NCBI GenBank assembly: GCA_902614975.1
Contig: CACMND010000002.1
Coordinates: 62,001-126,000 of the forward strand
DNA length: 64,000 nt
Origin: an uncultured Pelagibacteraceae bacterium
GTDB lineage: Bacteria; Pseudomonadota; Alphaproteobacteria; Pelagibacterales; Pelagibacteraceae
Reading direction: 5' to 3'
The notes under the pieces: generated by a model
The model's database searches: none
What the model saw: only the letters and a program-made list of their open reading frames with translations
Told to the model about the DNA's origin: nothing
Position numbers and translations under genes: made by a program
Shown: one piece after another, positions 6,657 through 16,513 of the stretch
How the letters are laid out: the number at the start of each line of letters is the position of its first letter
Position numbering within the stretch: the first letter of the stretch is position 1

Positions 6657-9422
6657 ATGGGTAAAATTAAAAAAACAGATCATTTCTATCTTATTGATGG
6701 GTCCGGATACATATTTAGAGCCTATTATGCATTGCCACCATTAACACGAAAAAGTGATGGTTTGCCAGTAGGAGCAGTAAGTGGATTTTGTAACATGCTG
6801 TTTAAATTATTAGAGGACTCTAAATCTAGCGAAAATTTAGAAAAACCAACTCATTTCGCAGTAATCTTTGACTCTGCAAGAAAGAATTTTCGAAACGAAA
6901 TATATTCAGATTATAAAGGAAATAGGTCTGATGCTCCCGATGATCTAATTCCACAATTCGATTATATTAGAAAGTCAGTATTAGCATTCAATTTACCCTC
7001 TATAGAAATGTTAAATTACGAGGCTGATGATTTGATAGCCACCTATGTAGAGCAAATATTAGACGAAGGTGCAAAGGTTACAATTGTATCATCTGATAAA
7101 GATTTAATGCAACTTTTCAAAAAAAAGGTTCGTATATACGATCCAATGAAGAATAAATTTATATCTAATGACGATGTAATAAATAAATTTGGGGTTGGTC
7201 CAGATAAAGTAATTGATGTTCAATCACTAGCAGGGGATAGTACAGATAATGTACCAGGCGTTCCAGGTATTGGTGTAAAAACAGCAGCAGAATTAATTAA
7301 GGAATATGGAAATTTAGAAAACCTTCTCAAAAACGCAAATAAAATAAAACAGAATAAAAGAAGAGAAACACTTTTAGAAAATAAAGATAAGGCTCTGGTA
7401 AGTAAAAAACTAGTCACATTAAAAAATGATGTTCCGGTGAAAGACAAATTAACTGACTTTGTTCTAAAAAAAGTAGACGTAGACAAGTTATACAATTTTT
7501 TGAGAGAAATGGAATTTAATAGGTTATTGAGTTCAGCAATTTCGACGTATGGTCAATCCAAATTTAGTGATGAAATAGAAGTCAAAAAAGAAACATCTAA
7601 AATATCAAAAGATAAATATGTTTTGATAAAAAATTTATCTGAAATAAAAGATTGGATGCAAGAAGCCGAAGAAGCTGGTGAATTTTCTATTGATACTGAA
7701 ACAGACTCTCTTGACCCACATCAGGCAAATTTAGTTGGTATCTCAATTTCTAGCAAAATAGGTAAAGCTTGTTACATTCCAACAGGTCATATTGATAAAA
7801 ATAATCTAAATGAAAAAGATGTTTTGAGAATTTTAAAACCATATTTAGAGGATAAAAGTTTAAAAAAAATTGGGCAAAATATTAAATTCGATTACATAAT
7901 ATTTCGTAAAAGGGATATAGATATTCAAAGCATGGAAGATACAATGTTGATGTCATACGTTTTAGATGCTGGGAAAAATAGACATAATATGGATACCCTT
8001 TCAGATATTCATCTTGGTCACAAAACAATTAAATATAAAGATCTTGTTGGATCTGGAAAAAAAGAAATTAAATTCAGTCAAGTAGAGTTAAATATTGCAA
8101 AAGATTATGCGGCAGAAGATGCTGATATAACTTACCGTTTATATAAAATATTTCTGAAATCGCTTAAATCAGAAAAATTATTAAATATTTATGAAATTTT
8201 CGAAAAACCTTTAATTAAAATTTTAGCATCAATGGAAATTAATGGCATAAAATTGGATAATAATTTTCTTAAAAAATTATCTGTTAAGTTTGAAAAAAAA
8301 CTTCAAGATTTAGAAAAACAAATTTTTAAAATTTCAAAAAAAAAATTTAATATTGCATCGACTAAACAGTTAGGTGAAATAATGTACAATGACCTCAAAA
8401 TTGCATCTCTAAAAAAGACTAAAAAAGGCAGTTTTGCAACTGGTGCAGCAGTTCTAGAGGATTTAGCTTACAAAGGGAATGAATTTCCTAAATTAGTTTT
8501 AGAATGGAGGCAATCTAGTAAATTGAAAAATACATATTCAGATTCTTTGCCAGAGCATTTAAATCCCAATACAAAAAGAGTGCATACATCTTTTCTGTTA
8601 GCCGCAACCACAACAGGTAGACTTGCATCTAGTGATCCAAATTTACAAAATATTCCAATTAAAACTGAGGAAGGCAAAGATATTCGTAAGGCCTTCATAT
8701 CAGAAAAAAATAAAAAACTTATATCAGCAGACTATAATCAGATCGAAATGAGAATTTTGGCTGATCTAGCTGATGTAAAGGAACTAAAAAAAGCTTTCAA
8801 AAATAATGAGGATATTCACTCATTAACCGCTAGCCAGGTTTTTGGGACAGACATAAAAAAAATCAATGCTGATATGAGGAGAAAAGCTAAAGCTATTAAT
8901 TTTGGAATAATTTATGGAATATCTCAATATGGTTTGGCCAAACAGATTAGTGTATCAAACAATGAAGCCGAAGAATTTCTAAATTCATATTTTATTAAAT
9001 TTCCAGAAATTAAAGAATACATGAATAACACAATTAAATTCTGTAGAAGAAGTGGATATGTAAGAAATATTTTTGGTCGAAAAACTCATATTCCTGGAAT
9101 CAATGACAAAAATTTTAATGTTAGAAATTTTCAAGAAAGGGCAGCTATAAATGCACCTATACAAGGATCTGCATCAGAAATAATGCGACTTGCAATGATT
9201 AGAATCAACGATGAGCTTGATAATAAAAAAACAAATGAATTTAATATGTTGCTTCAAATTCATGATGAATTGATTTTTGAGGTAATTGATAATGGTACTA
9301 AATCTGCTTCGAAGAAAATTAAAGATATTATGACAAGTGTGAAAGATAGTGATTTGCATTCATTTTCAATACCATTATCGGTAGATATAAATATAGGTGA
9401 TAACTGGGGAGAGCTTCATTAA
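6657..9422 (+). CDS. polA: DNA polymerase I
   Basis: The 921-residue protein has all three domains: 5'-3' exonuclease/flap nuclease (about 1-300, with SSDKDLMQL and the GVPGIGVKTAAELI helix-hairpin-helix), 3'-5' proofreading exonuclease (about 315-500), and the family A polymerase (about 530-921). The proofreading site is intact: Asp346 and Glu348 in IDTETDSL, Asp412 in NIKFDY, and Tyr484/Asp488. Polymerase motifs are present: motif A with Asp692 in ISADYNQIE, motif B starting RRKAKAINFGIIYG at 741, and motif C HDE at 869-871. It fills gaps and removes Okazaki primers. It stands alone with its own promoter. Confidence 0.97.
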   Translation: MGKIKKTDHFYLIDGSGYIFRAYYALPPLTRKSDGLPVGAVSGFCNMLFKLLEDSKSSENLEKPTHFAVIFDSARKNFRNEIYSDYKGNRSDAPDDLIPQFDYIRKSVLAFNLPSIEMLNYEADDLIATYVEQILDEGAKVTIVSSDKDLMQLFKKKVRIYDPMKNKFISNDDVINKFGVGPDKVIDVQSLAGDSTDNVPGVPGIGVKTAAELIKEYGNLENLLKNANKIKQNKRRETLLENKDKALVSKKLVTLKNDVPVKDKLTDFVLKKVDVDKLYNFLREMEFNRLLSSAISTYGQSKFSDEIEVKKETSKISKDKYVLIKNLSEIKDWMQEAEEAGEFSIDTETDSLDPHQANLVGISISSKIGKACYIPTGHIDKNNLNEKDVLRILKPYLEDKSLKKIGQNIKFDYIIFRKRDIDIQSMEDTMLMSYVLDAGKNRHNMDTLSDIHLGHKTIKYKDLVGSGKKEIKFSQVELNIAKDYAAEDADITYRLYKIFLKSLKSEKLLNIYEIFEKPLIKILASMEINGIKLDNNFLKKLSVKFEKKLQDLEKQIFKISKKKFNIASTKQLGEIMYNDLKIASLKKTKKGSFATGAAVLEDLAYKGNEFPKLVLEWRQSSKLKNTYSDSLPEHLNPNTKRVHTSFLLAATTTGRLASSDPNLQNIPIKTEEGKDIRKAFISEKNKKLISADYNQIEMRILADLADVKELKKAFKNNEDIHSLTASQVFGTDIKKINADMRRKAKAINFGIIYGISQYGLAKQISVSNNEAEEFLNSYFIKFPEIKEYMNNTIKFCRRSGYVRNIFGRKTHIPGINDKNFNVRNFQERAAINAPIQGSASEIMRLAMIRINDELDNKKTNEFNMLLQIHDELIFEVIDNGTKSASKKIKDIMTSVKDSDLHSFSIPLSVDINIGDNWGELH

Positions 9423-9473
9423 TAAACATTTAATTGCCCAATTTTAAACATTTTAGTATTTTTATAGTTAAAC

Positions 9474-10172
9474 ATGAAACAAACAATTGCCCTTGTTGAT
9501 GATGATAGAAACATATTAACTAGTTTAAGTATTGCTCTAGAGAAAGAAGGCTTTAATATTCAAACTTATTTGGATGGAGAAAGTGCCTTAATAGGTTTGT
9601 CAAGAAATCCTCCAGACCTTGCTGTTGTTGATATTAAAATGCCGAGAATGGATGGAGAAGAATTGTTAAAAAAATTGAGAAAAAAAACATCTATGCCTGT
9701 TATATTTTTAACTTCAAAAGATGAAGAGGTGGATGAGCTTTTAGGACTAAAACTAGGGGCAGATGATTTTGTAAAAAAATCAGGTGGCTTTTCAACCAAA
9801 GTTCTTATCGAAAGAATTCGTGTCCAACTCAGAAAAAAAGATAATAATTTAGAGGATAATAGAAATATAATTTCACATGGAAAATTAAAACTTGACCCTT
9901 CACAGCTAGAGTGCGAATGGGATGGTATGCAATTACCAGATAAGTTAACAACAACAGAATTCTTAATTGTAAAAGAATTAGCAAAAAGACCTGGAATTAT
10001 TAAAGAAAGATCTCAATTAATGGATGTTGCATACAGAGAAGACACAGATATTGAAGATAGAACAATAGACAGTCACGTAAAAAGGATTAGAAAAAAGTTT
10101 AAAAAAGTAGATAATAACTTTTCAGCGATAGAAACCAGATATGGTAGTGGTTATCGTTGGAATGTTAAATAA
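9474..10172 (+). CDS. chvI: OmpR-family response regulator, ChvI-like
   Basis: A 232-residue protein with a receiver domain (acidic pair in ALVDDD at 7-11, phosphorylation site Asp53 in VVDIKMPRMDG, Lys101 in DDFVKK) and a winged-helix OmpR-type DNA-binding domain (about 135-232, ending EDRTIDSHVKRIRKKF and ETRYGSGYRW). The neighbouring kinase with a large periplasmic loop and the downstream ahcY gene match the alphaproteobacterial chvI-chvG locus, which senses envelope and acid stress. Assignment to ChvI rather than another OmpR paralogue is partly by context. The next gene starts at its stop codon (TAATG). Confidence 0.78.
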   Translation: MKQTIALVDDDRNILTSLSIALEKEGFNIQTYLDGESALIGLSRNPPDLAVVDIKMPRMDGEELLKKLRKKTSMPVIFLTSKDEEVDELLGLKLGADDFVKKSGGFSTKVLIERIRVQLRKKDNNLEDNRNIISHGKLKLDPSQLECEWDGMQLPDKLTTTEFLIVKELAKRPGIIKERSQLMDVAYREDTDIEDRTIDSHVKRIRKKFKKVDNNFSAIETRYGSGYRWNVK

Positions 10173-11704
10173 TGGCTACTTTAAAATCTACTAATCAATC
10201 AATTTTAAAAAAATTCTTAGTTATCAACTTTATTGTTTTTTTAGTGATAGGTGTATTAACGTTATTTTACCTTAACACGGTAAAACCTACACTCATAAAA
10301 AATAAAACTGCTTCGCACATAAAAATTATTGATAATACAACAGAAAATATTGATCGTTTAAAAATAAATTTCTCAACTGAAGATATTAGAGAGTTTTTGT
10401 TTTCCACTAAATTTTTATTTCAAAGTATAGATAGAGTACAGATATTTGATAGTGAATTTAATCTATTAGGAGATACCGACACGTTAGACTTAGATCCAAA
10501 TGCTTTCTCAAGAAGTCTAAACATAATTGAAATGAGTGACTTAAATAATCAAAGTATTCAAAATAAGAATTTGGAAGCGAGTAATAAAAGCTTTGAAAGT
10601 AAAGAAATATTTGAAGATTTAAAAAAGTATTCATATTCATCAGATTATGGAAAACCGTTAACCTATTCTAAAGAAAACTATGATCAATTTTTATTAGTAA
10701 CTGTTAAAAATGTAGTTAGCGAAAACAAAACAATAGGCTATTTAGCTATTACTGAAAATGCCAATGAAATAAAGGTTGCAATAGATGAAAGAAGAAATTT
10801 TATAATCAGAACTGCTTTGCTTGTCGCATTAGTAATTTTAATTTTTTCATATGTATTAAATAGATACTTCTTAAAACCAATTAAAAATTTGGTTCAATAT
10901 ACAAATATTATAAAAAACAAAAGTAAGGAAAAGACTAATATTGGAAATATAAAAAAAAGAAATGACGAATTGGGAAAATTATCAAATTCTCTTGATGAAA
11001 TGACTAATGAATTAAACAAAAGAATTACTACTGCAGAAAATTACTCAACAGATCTTTTGCATGAAATCAGAAATCCTTTGGCATCTCTAAAAAGTGCCTC
11101 TGAGATAATTTCTGAAACAAATGATAAATCTCAAAGAAACAAATTAATTAACATAGTATCACATGACGTAGAGAGAATAGAAAGATTAATAACTGATTAC
11201 TCTCAAATGCTCAGAGATGAGGCTGCAATTTCCTCTGAGAAAATGCAAAAATTAAATTTAAAAGAGATCGCTCAATCTGTTGTTGATGATTTTAACAGTA
11301 TCTATGAAACGAAAAAATCGATTGGAATTAAATTGAAATCTAATGGAATTAAAAATTATAGTATCTTAGGGATAGAAAATAGAATTGAACAAATTATTGC
11401 AAACTTATTAGAAAACTCAATTTCTTTTAGTGAAAGTAACCAAGAAATTACTGTTGAAATATCAAAAGATGAGGATGACAAAATTAAATTAGTTGTCGTT
11501 GATCAGGGGTCTGGATTTAGTGAAAAGGATACAAATAAGATATTTAATAGATTTTATAGTAATAGACCTGAAAACTTTGGAGAACATTCGGGTTTGGGAT
11601 TAAATATTGTCAAAAATTTAGTCGAAATTCATGGTGGCGAAATCAACGCATCTAATAATAAAGATAAAGGGGCAAGAATTGAAATAATTTTCCCAGAAGC
11701 TTAA
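10172..11704 (+). CDS. chvG: Sensor histidine kinase, ChvG-like
   Basis: The 510-residue protein has a membrane segment near 17-37, a periplasmic sensor region of about 175 residues, a second membrane segment near 212-232, a HAMP linker, a dimerisation domain with phosphorylated His297 in LLHEIRNPLASLKSASEI, and an ATPase domain with N-box (ANLLENSISFSE), DQGSGFSEKD and HSGLGLNIVKNLVEIHGG. This is a complete class I histidine kinase. It shares the ATG/stop junction with the response regulator gene and would be its partner. In ChvG, the periplasmic domain is normally held inactive by ExoR; no exoR is in the window. The signal sensed here is unknown. Confidence 0.8.
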   Translation: MATLKSTNQSILKKFLVINFIVFLVIGVLTLFYLNTVKPTLIKNKTASHIKIIDNTTENIDRLKINFSTEDIREFLFSTKFLFQSIDRVQIFDSEFNLLGDTDTLDLDPNAFSRSLNIIEMSDLNNQSIQNKNLEASNKSFESKEIFEDLKKYSYSSDYGKPLTYSKENYDQFLLVTVKNVVSENKTIGYLAITENANEIKVAIDERRNFIIRTALLVALVILIFSYVLNRYFLKPIKNLVQYTNIIKNKSKEKTNIGNIKKRNDELGKLSNSLDEMTNELNKRITTAENYSTDLLHEIRNPLASLKSASEIISETNDKSQRNKLINIVSHDVERIERLITDYSQMLRDEAAISSEKMQKLNLKEIAQSVVDDFNSIYETKKSIGIKLKSNGIKNYSILGIENRIEQIIANLLENSISFSESNQEITVEISKDEDDKIKLVVVDQGSGFSEKDTNKIFNRFYSNRPENFGEHSGLGLNIVKNLVEIHGGEINASNNKDKGARIEIIFPEA

Positions 11705-11748
11705 ATCTTTGTTGATATATTAAGTGAAATTGTTAAAAGCCTCTTTCT

Positions 11749-13035
11749 ATGGAAGATTTTAAAGTAAAAGATATATCTCAAGCGGAATTTGGAAGAAAAG
11801 AAATTTCACTGGCTGAAACTGAAATGCCAGGATTAATGGCTCTTAGAGAAGAATATAAGGGTAAAAAACCTTTAAATGGAGCTCGAATTGTTGGTTGTTT
11901 ACACATGACAATACAAACAGCTGTCTTAATAGAAACTTTAGTTGAGTTAGGAGCTGAAGTAAGATGGTCCTCATGTAATATATTTTCGACACAAGACCAT
12001 GCAGCAGCAGCAATTGCAAAAGCTGGCATACCTGTATTTGCTTGGAAAGGCGAAACAGAAGAAGAATATTGGTGGTGTGTAAAGCAAACTATTGAAGGAA
12101 AAGATGGCTGGAAACCAAATATGATACTTGATGATGGTGGTGATCTTACAGCATTGATGCACAAAGATTATAAAGAATTATTAAACGATGTTAAGGGTTT
12201 ATCAGAAGAGACAACTACAGGAGTTTTAGCGTTAAAAAAAATGGAAAGTGAAGGCAATTTACTTGTCCCAGCAATAAATGTTAATGACTCAGTAACAAAA
12301 TCTAAGTTTGATAATTTATATGGTTGCAGAGAAAGCTTAGTTGATGGAATTAAAAGAGCTACTGACGTGATGATGTCAGGTAAGGTAGCTATTGTAGCTG
12401 GATTTGGAGATGTTGGAAAGGGAAGCGCTGCCTCTCTTCGTCAAAGCGGTGCAAGAGTTATGGTTACAGAAACAGATCCAATTTGTGCTCTCCAAGCTGC
12501 AATGGAAGGTTATGAAGTAGTCTTAATGGATGAGATGATAAAAGAAGCCGACATTGTTGTTACTGCAACAGGAAATAAAGATATTGTGACAGCTGACCAT
12601 ATGAGAGAAATGAAAGATAGAGCAATTCTATGCAATATCGGTCACTTTGATAATGAGATCCAAGTAGATGCTCTTAAAAATTATAAATGGGATGAAATAA
12701 AGCCACAAGTTCACGAAATTACATTGCCGGATGGAAAAAGAATTATTTTATTAGCAGAAGGTAGATTAGTTAATCTTGGATGTGCAACAGGACACCCAAG
12801 TTTTGTAATGAGTGCTTCTTTTACAAATCAAGTAACAGCTCAGATAGAATTATGGAATAACTCAGATAAATATGAGAAAAAAGTATATGTTTTACCTAAA
12901 CATTTAGATGAGAAAGTAGCCAGACTTCATTTAGAAAAAGTTGGAGCTAAATTAACCAAATTATCAGATGATCAAGCAAAATATATAAGCGTAACACCAG
13001 AAGGACCTTATAAACCAGATGCCTATCGCTACTAA
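11749..13035 (+). CDS. ahcY: S-adenosylhomocysteine hydrolase
   Basis: The 428-residue protein is a full adenosylhomocysteinase: [21 protein letters not shown] start, the substrate-site [13 protein letters not shown] stretch, the [18 protein letters not shown] motif, the NAD-binding loop GFGDVGKGS (218-226), and the conserved C-terminal [12 protein letters not shown]. It hydrolyses S-adenosylhomocysteine to homocysteine and adenosine, clearing the inhibitor of methyltransferases. The 44-base gap after chvG holds no obvious SAH or SAM riboswitch. Its last 17 bases overlap the start of tsaE in another frame. The C-terminal Tyr-Arg-Tyr that closes the NAD pocket is preserved. Confidence 0.97.
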   Translation: MEDFKVKDISQAEFGRKEISLAETEMPGLMALREEYKGKKPLNGARIVGCLHMTIQTAVLIETLVELGAEVRWSSCNIFSTQDHAAAAIAKAGIPVFAWKGETEEEYWWCVKQTIEGKDGWKPNMILDDGGDLTALMHKDYKELLNDVKGLSEETTTGVLALKKMESEGNLLVPAINVNDSVTKSKFDNLYGCRESLVDGIKRATDVMMSGKVAIVAGFGDVGKGSAASLRQSGARVMVTETDPICALQAAMEGYEVVLMDEMIKEADIVVTATGNKDIVTADHMREMKDRAILCNIGHFDNEIQVDALKNYKWDEIKPQVHEITLPDGKRIILLAEGRLVNLGCATGHPSFVMSASFTNQVTAQIELWNNSDKYEKKVYVLPKHLDEKVARLHLEKVGAKLTKLSDDQAKYISVTPEGPYKPDAYRY

Positions 13036-13501
13036 AAGTAGCAAAATAGATATTTCAAAAGAAATTATCACACAAAAAATTGCTGAAAAAATTGCAACTA
13101 AAGTTAGCAAAAACACAACTTTGCTTTTTTATGGAAACATTGGAGTAGGCAAGACTACATTTATTAGGTATCTAATCAATTATCTTCAAACAAAAAATGG
13201 TTTAGAAACAACAGAAATACCTAGTCCAACTTTTAATATTATAAATGAATATGAGATTAATTCTTTGATTGTTAGACATTTTGATCTTTACAGAGTTAAA
13301 GATAAAAAAGAATTAAATAATTTAGGAATTAATGAAAACTTAGAAGATTATGCTAGATTAATTGAATGGCCTGAAATCTTAGGTAAAAATATAGAAAGTA
13401 CTTTTACATTAAAATTTGAATATGATGAAAAGCTTGAAAATAGGTACTTAATTATATCTAATAATAATGATTTTGACTTTAATGAATTTGAAAAAATTTA
13501 A
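13019..13501 (+). CDS. tsaE: tRNA threonylcarbamoyladenosine synthesis ATPase TsaE
   Basis: A 160-residue P-loop protein with Walker [15 protein letters not shown] (about 38-51), the [12 protein letters not shown] motif (about 62-73), [17 protein letters not shown] and the LIEWPEIL motif. TsaE binds TsaB/TsaD and is required for the t6A modification of tRNAs that read ANN codons. It begins inside the end of ahcY and its own end overlaps the next gene by about 35 bases. The order ahcY, tsaE, sugar kinase, nucleotidyltransferase is recurrent in Alphaproteobacteria. Confidence 0.93.
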   Translation: MPIATKSSKIDISKEIITQKIAEKIATKVSKNTTLLFYGNIGVGKTTFIRYLINYLQTKNGLETTEIPSPTFNIINEYEINSLIVRHFDLYRVKDKKELNNLGINENLEDYARLIEWPEILGKNIESTFTLKFEYDEKLENRYLIISNNNDFDFNEFEKI

Positions 13502-14414
13502 AAAACTATCAGGAGATGCATCATTTAGGCAATTTTATAGAGCAAATAATTCAGTATTAGTTTATAGCAAAATTCAAAAGCGATCAAACCTGTTAAATTA
13601 TGATGCAGTTAACAAAATATTGATTAAAAATAAAATATTAGCACCAGGTTTAATTAGTCAAAATTACAAAAAAAACTTTATAGAAATTGAGGATTTCGGC
13701 AATAAAAACATGTTGGATAAAATTAAATCCTCAAAAACTAAATTAAATGAATACAAAAAAATACTAAAAATTCTATATAAAATTCAAAAAATTAAAAATT
13801 TTAAAACTCAAAATTTTCTTAAAAAAAAATTTAATTTATCAAACTATTCAAAAGCTAAAATACTTAAAGAGTCATACCTTTTTTTGGATTGGTACTTACC
13901 AGCAAATAAGTTAATTATTCAAAAAGGATATTTAAAAAAAAAACTCAAAAAAATAATAGATAATTTGTATTTAAATTTAAAAATCAAACACAAAGTGTTT
14001 GTACATAGAGATTTCCACGTCTCAAATATGATGTTTTATAAAAATAAAATTGCTTTAATAGATAGTCAAGATGCTGTCCTAGGTAATCCAGCATATGATT
14101 TAGCCTCACTAATAGACGATGTAAGAATTAAAACTTCAAATAGTATTAAGTCAAATATTTTAAAAGTTTTTCTTAGTAAATTTAAGTATAAAAATGAATC
14201 TCAATTTATTAATGATTTTGAAATTTTATCTGTTTTAAGAAATCTAAAAATAATTGGTATATTCACAAGACTTGCAAATAGAGATAAAAAAAAGAAATAT
14301 TTAAAATTAATACCTTATGCATGGAAATTAATTGATAATCGTATGAAAAATAATTCAAATTTTAATGATTTAATAAATTTTCTAAAAGAAAATCCAAAAA
14401 TTAAAATAAAATGA
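13467..14414 (+). CDS. amgK: Phosphotransferase of the AmgK type (anomeric MurNAc/GlcNAc kinase)
   Basis: The 315-residue protein belongs to the aminoglycoside-phosphotransferase-like family: GDASFRQFYR near the N-terminus, the catalytic loop VHRDFHVSNMMFY around 189-201 and the metal-binding IDSQDAVLGNPAYDLASLIDD. AmgK phosphorylates N-acetylmuramic acid at C1 for cell-wall recycling, and the adjacent murU-like gene would use that product. An alternative start at 13482 gives a protein five residues shorter; neither start has a clear ribosome binding site, as expected when translation is coupled to tsaE. Older annotations call such proteins phosphotransferase or COG3178. Function is by family and neighbour. 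Confidence 0.8.
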   Translation: MILTLMNLKKFKKLSGDASFRQFYRANNSVLVYSKIQKRSNLLNYDAVNKILIKNKILAPGLISQNYKKNFIEIEDFGNKNMLDKIKSSKTKLNEYKKILKILYKIQKIKNFKTQNFLKKKFNLSNYSKAKILKESYLFLDWYLPANKLIIQKGYLKKKLKKIIDNLYLNLKIKHKVFVHRDFHVSNMMFYKNKIALIDSQDAVLGNPAYDLASLIDDVRIKTSNSIKSNILKVFLSKFKYKNESQFINDFEILSVLRNLKIIGIFTRLANRDKKKKYLKLIPYAWKLIDNRMKNNSNFNDLINFLKENPKIKIK

Positions 14415-15103
14415 AAATTAAAACAGCAATAATTTTATGTGCAGGCTTTGGGAAAAGATTAATGCCATTAACTGAGAAAACCCCAAAACCACTCTTGAGA
14501 ATCAATGATACTAGCTTATTAGAAAATACTATAAATTTGATAAAAGTATTAGAAATAAAATCTTTAAAAATTAATACTTTTTATTTAAGTGAGAAAATAA
14601 AAGATTTTATATTTTCAAATAATTTTGGTTTAGAAATTCAAATCATAGAAGATGGTGCTGAAATATTAGATACAGGGGGCGGTCTTTTAAATGCTGTAAA
14701 TAATTCAGTTGAAACAGATTTTATAGTTTTTAATCCTGATACAATTTGGAACACTGAATATGCAAATGAAATTAAGCAGATGGAAAATATATATTTTAAA
14801 AATAACTTAGAAAATATTTTAATGGTTGTAAAAAAAGATTTAAGTTTTGATAAAAGACTTAAAGGCAATTTTTCTCTTGCTGGTAATAATTTAAATAAAA
14901 ATAATGATAAAAATTATATTTATACGGGATGTCAAATTATAAATAAAAATATTTTAAAAAATTTATCAAAAAAAATATTCTCAATGAATGAGATTTGGGA
15001 CAACCATATTGAAAAGGAAAATTTGCATGGTTTCGAAAGTAATATTGAATTTCTACATTTGACAGATAAAGAGATTTACGAAAAACTTTTGCAAAAAGGT
15101 TAG
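14411..15103 (+). CDS. murU: Nucleotidyltransferase of the MurU type (MurNAc-1-P uridylyltransferase)
   Basis: A 230-residue sugar-1-phosphate nucleotidyltransferase with the signature CAGFGKRLMPLTEKTPKPLL (residues about 11-30) and the ILDTGGGLLNAV motif with FNPDTIW (Asp of the metal site). In the AmgK-MurU recycling route, MurU makes UDP-MurNAc from MurNAc-1-phosphate, bypassing de novo synthesis and fosfomycin-sensitive MurA. It overlaps amgK by four bases (ATGA). In many relatives addB and addA follow; here the gene instead converges with gpmA, overlapping it by four bases. Confidence 0.8.
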   Translation: MKIKTAIILCAGFGKRLMPLTEKTPKPLLRINDTSLLENTINLIKVLEIKSLKINTFYLSEKIKDFIFSNNFGLEIQIIEDGAEILDTGGGLLNAVNNSVETDFIVFNPDTIWNTEYANEIKQMENIYFKNNLENILMVVKKDLSFDKRLKGNFSLAGNNLNKNNDKNYIYTGCQIINKNILKNLSKKIFSMNEIWDNHIEKENLHGFESNIEFLHLTDKEIYEKLLQKG

Positions 15104-15810
15104 AATTTAATTAAATCCCTAGATCTACTCTGATCGAGGTATTTAGCTTCTTTTATATTCTTTTTTTCAAATTTCAAAAGTAGAGGATTTCCGGTTGGTA
15201 TTTCAAGTTTGGAAATTTCATTGTCATCAATTTTAAATAAATATTTTAAAAGCGATCTAATAGAATTTCCATGAGCAGATATAATTGTGTTATCGTGTAA
15301 ATTTTTCTCAATGTTTTCAACAAAATAGGGCACAACTCTATCATAAGTATCTTTTAAGGACTCTGTATCTGGAATTAAGTTACGAGGTATATCATTATAA
15401 ATACTTATATTTTTTGGATGATATGGACTATTTGTGTTCAATGGTTTTGGCGGATTATCCCAAGATCTTCTGAATTTGTGAACTTCTTCTTCTCCTAATT
15501 TTTTTCTCATTTCATCTTTATTTAATCCTGTAAGTGACCCGTAGTGCCTTTCATTTAATTGCCAGGCCTTAATTATATTATTTGGTTTTACTCTGATCGT
15601 ATTTAAAATGAGCTTCAAGGTATCAATCGATCTTAGTTGATATGAAGTATAAAAATGTTTTATTTCTAAATTTAATTTTTTTATAAACTCTCCAGCTTTA
15701 CAGGCTTCTAATTTACCTTGTGGTGCGAGCTCAACGTCGACCCATCCTGTAAATTTATTTTCTAAATTCCATTCGCTTTGACCATGTCTAACAAGTATTA
15801 AGTGACTCAT
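15100..15810 (-). CDS. gpmA: 2,3-bisphosphoglycerate-dependent phosphoglycerate mutase
   Basis: The 236-residue enzyme has the phosphohistidine motif LVRHGQSEWN with His9, the NKFTGWVDVELAPQG segment, NERHYGSLTGLNK, RRSWDNPPKPL and the second active-site histidine in ISAHGNSIRSLLKYL. These are the marks of the cofactor-dependent mutase that interconverts 3- and 2-phosphoglycerate in glycolysis and gluconeogenesis. The GTGNPL-like tail (PTGNPLLLKF) is present. It is monocistronic on the minus strand; its start faces the VanZ-like gene 27 bases away. Confidence 0.95.
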   Translation of the reverse strand: MSHLILVRHGQSEWNLENKFTGWVDVELAPQGKLEACKAGEFIKKLNLEIKHFYTSYQLRSIDTLKLILNTIRVKPNNIIKAWQLNERHYGSLTGLNKDEMRKKLGEEEVHKFRRSWDNPPKPLNTNSPYHPKNISIYNDIPRNLIPDTESLKDTYDRVVPYFVENIEKNLHDNTIISAHGNSIRSLLKYLFKIDDNEISKLEIPTGNPLLLKFEKKNIKEAKYLDQSRSRDLIKF

Positions 15811-15836
15811 TTGTGAAAATTTAATATAGATTAACT

Positions 15837-16208
15837 ATGAATTACTTAAAGCAGTTTTTTTATCTGTCTAACGTAGTTTTATTTATCTTTTACTTATATC
15901 CCGGTAGTATTTTTGGATGTTTTATTTATAGTGATTGTAAAATTCAACCACAATTAACAAGAGATTTTTTAGTATCTTCAAATCACGTTTATGTTTTCTT
16001 TATTATATCAATTCTAGGATTAATTGTTTTTAAACATAAATTAAAAAATATATTTATTTATCTTATTTGTATTTCTATTGTTTTAGAAATTATGCACTTA
16101 ATAATTCCAGAAAGAGGATTTGAATTAGGTGATTTGTTTGGTAATATAATAGGAGTATTTATATCGTTTTTAGTTTTTAAAATAATTTATAAAGGTAGAT
16201 TGCAATGA
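15837..16208 (+). CDS. VanZ-like small membrane protein
   Basis: A 123-residue protein with four predicted membrane segments and the VanZ-family pattern: a first helix ending at a cytoplasmic loop, NHVYVFFIISILG in place of the usual KHxxAF segment, and the closing EIMHLIIPERGFELGDLFGNIIGV, where E, PxR, D and N are the conserved polar residues. VanZ-like proteins are common and mostly uncharacterised; teicoplanin resistance is not implied. Its stop overlaps the DUF1476 gene start by four bases, so the two form a short transcript with the nuclease and lipoprotein genes downstream. Confidence 0.7.
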   Translation: MNYLKQFFYLSNVVLFIFYLYPGSIFGCFIYSDCKIQPQLTRDFLVSSNHVYVFFIISILGLIVFKHKLKNIFIYLICISIVLEIMHLIIPERGFELGDLFGNIIGVFISFLVFKIIYKGRLQ

Positions 16209-16513
16209 GTTCATTCGATGAAAGAAAAAAAGGTTTTGAAAAAAAATTTGCTCACGATGAGGAAAAACAATTTAAAATTAATGCAAGAAAAAATAAATAT
16301 TTAGGAGAGTGGGCCTCACAAATTCTTGGATATGATGAGGAAAAAAAAAATCAATATATTCAAGATGTAATTAAAGCAGATTTTGCTGAGGCAGGTGATG
16401 AAGATGTGTATAGAAAGCTTTATGGAGATTTAAAAGATAAAAATATATCCGAAGATCAAATTAGAAAAAAAATGCAAGAATGCAATGAAAAAGCAACTAC
16501 TGAAGTTAGTTAG
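16205..16513 (+). CDS. DUF1476 protein, homologue of the F1-ATPase zeta inhibitor
   Basis: The 102-residue hydrophilic protein starts MSSFDERKKGFEKKFAHDEE, the signature of DUF1476, and continues RKNKYLGEWASQILG. In Paracoccus the family member is the zeta subunit that blocks ATP hydrolysis by F1-ATPase through its N-terminal inhibitory helix. The full N-terminal helix is kept here, so an inhibitory role is plausible; in some alphaproteobacteria the homologue inhibits poorly. The gene overlaps the preceding VanZ-like gene by four bases and the following nuclease gene by 29 bases. No ATP synthase genes are in the window. Confidence 0.88.
   Translation: MSSFDERKKGFEKKFAHDEEKQFKINARKNKYLGEWASQILGYDEEKKNQYIQDVIKADFAEAGDEDVYRKLYGDLKDKNISEDQIRKKMQECNEKATTEVS

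Noticed and set aside
11705..11748. SAH or SAM riboswitch before ahcY
   Set aside because: The gap is only 44 bases with no GC-rich pseudoknot-like sequence.
11778..12164. Minus-strand frames of over 60 codons inside ahcY
   Set aside because: They lie fully inside a strongly conserved gene, have no ribosome binding site and encode unrecognisable Ser/Cys-rich products.
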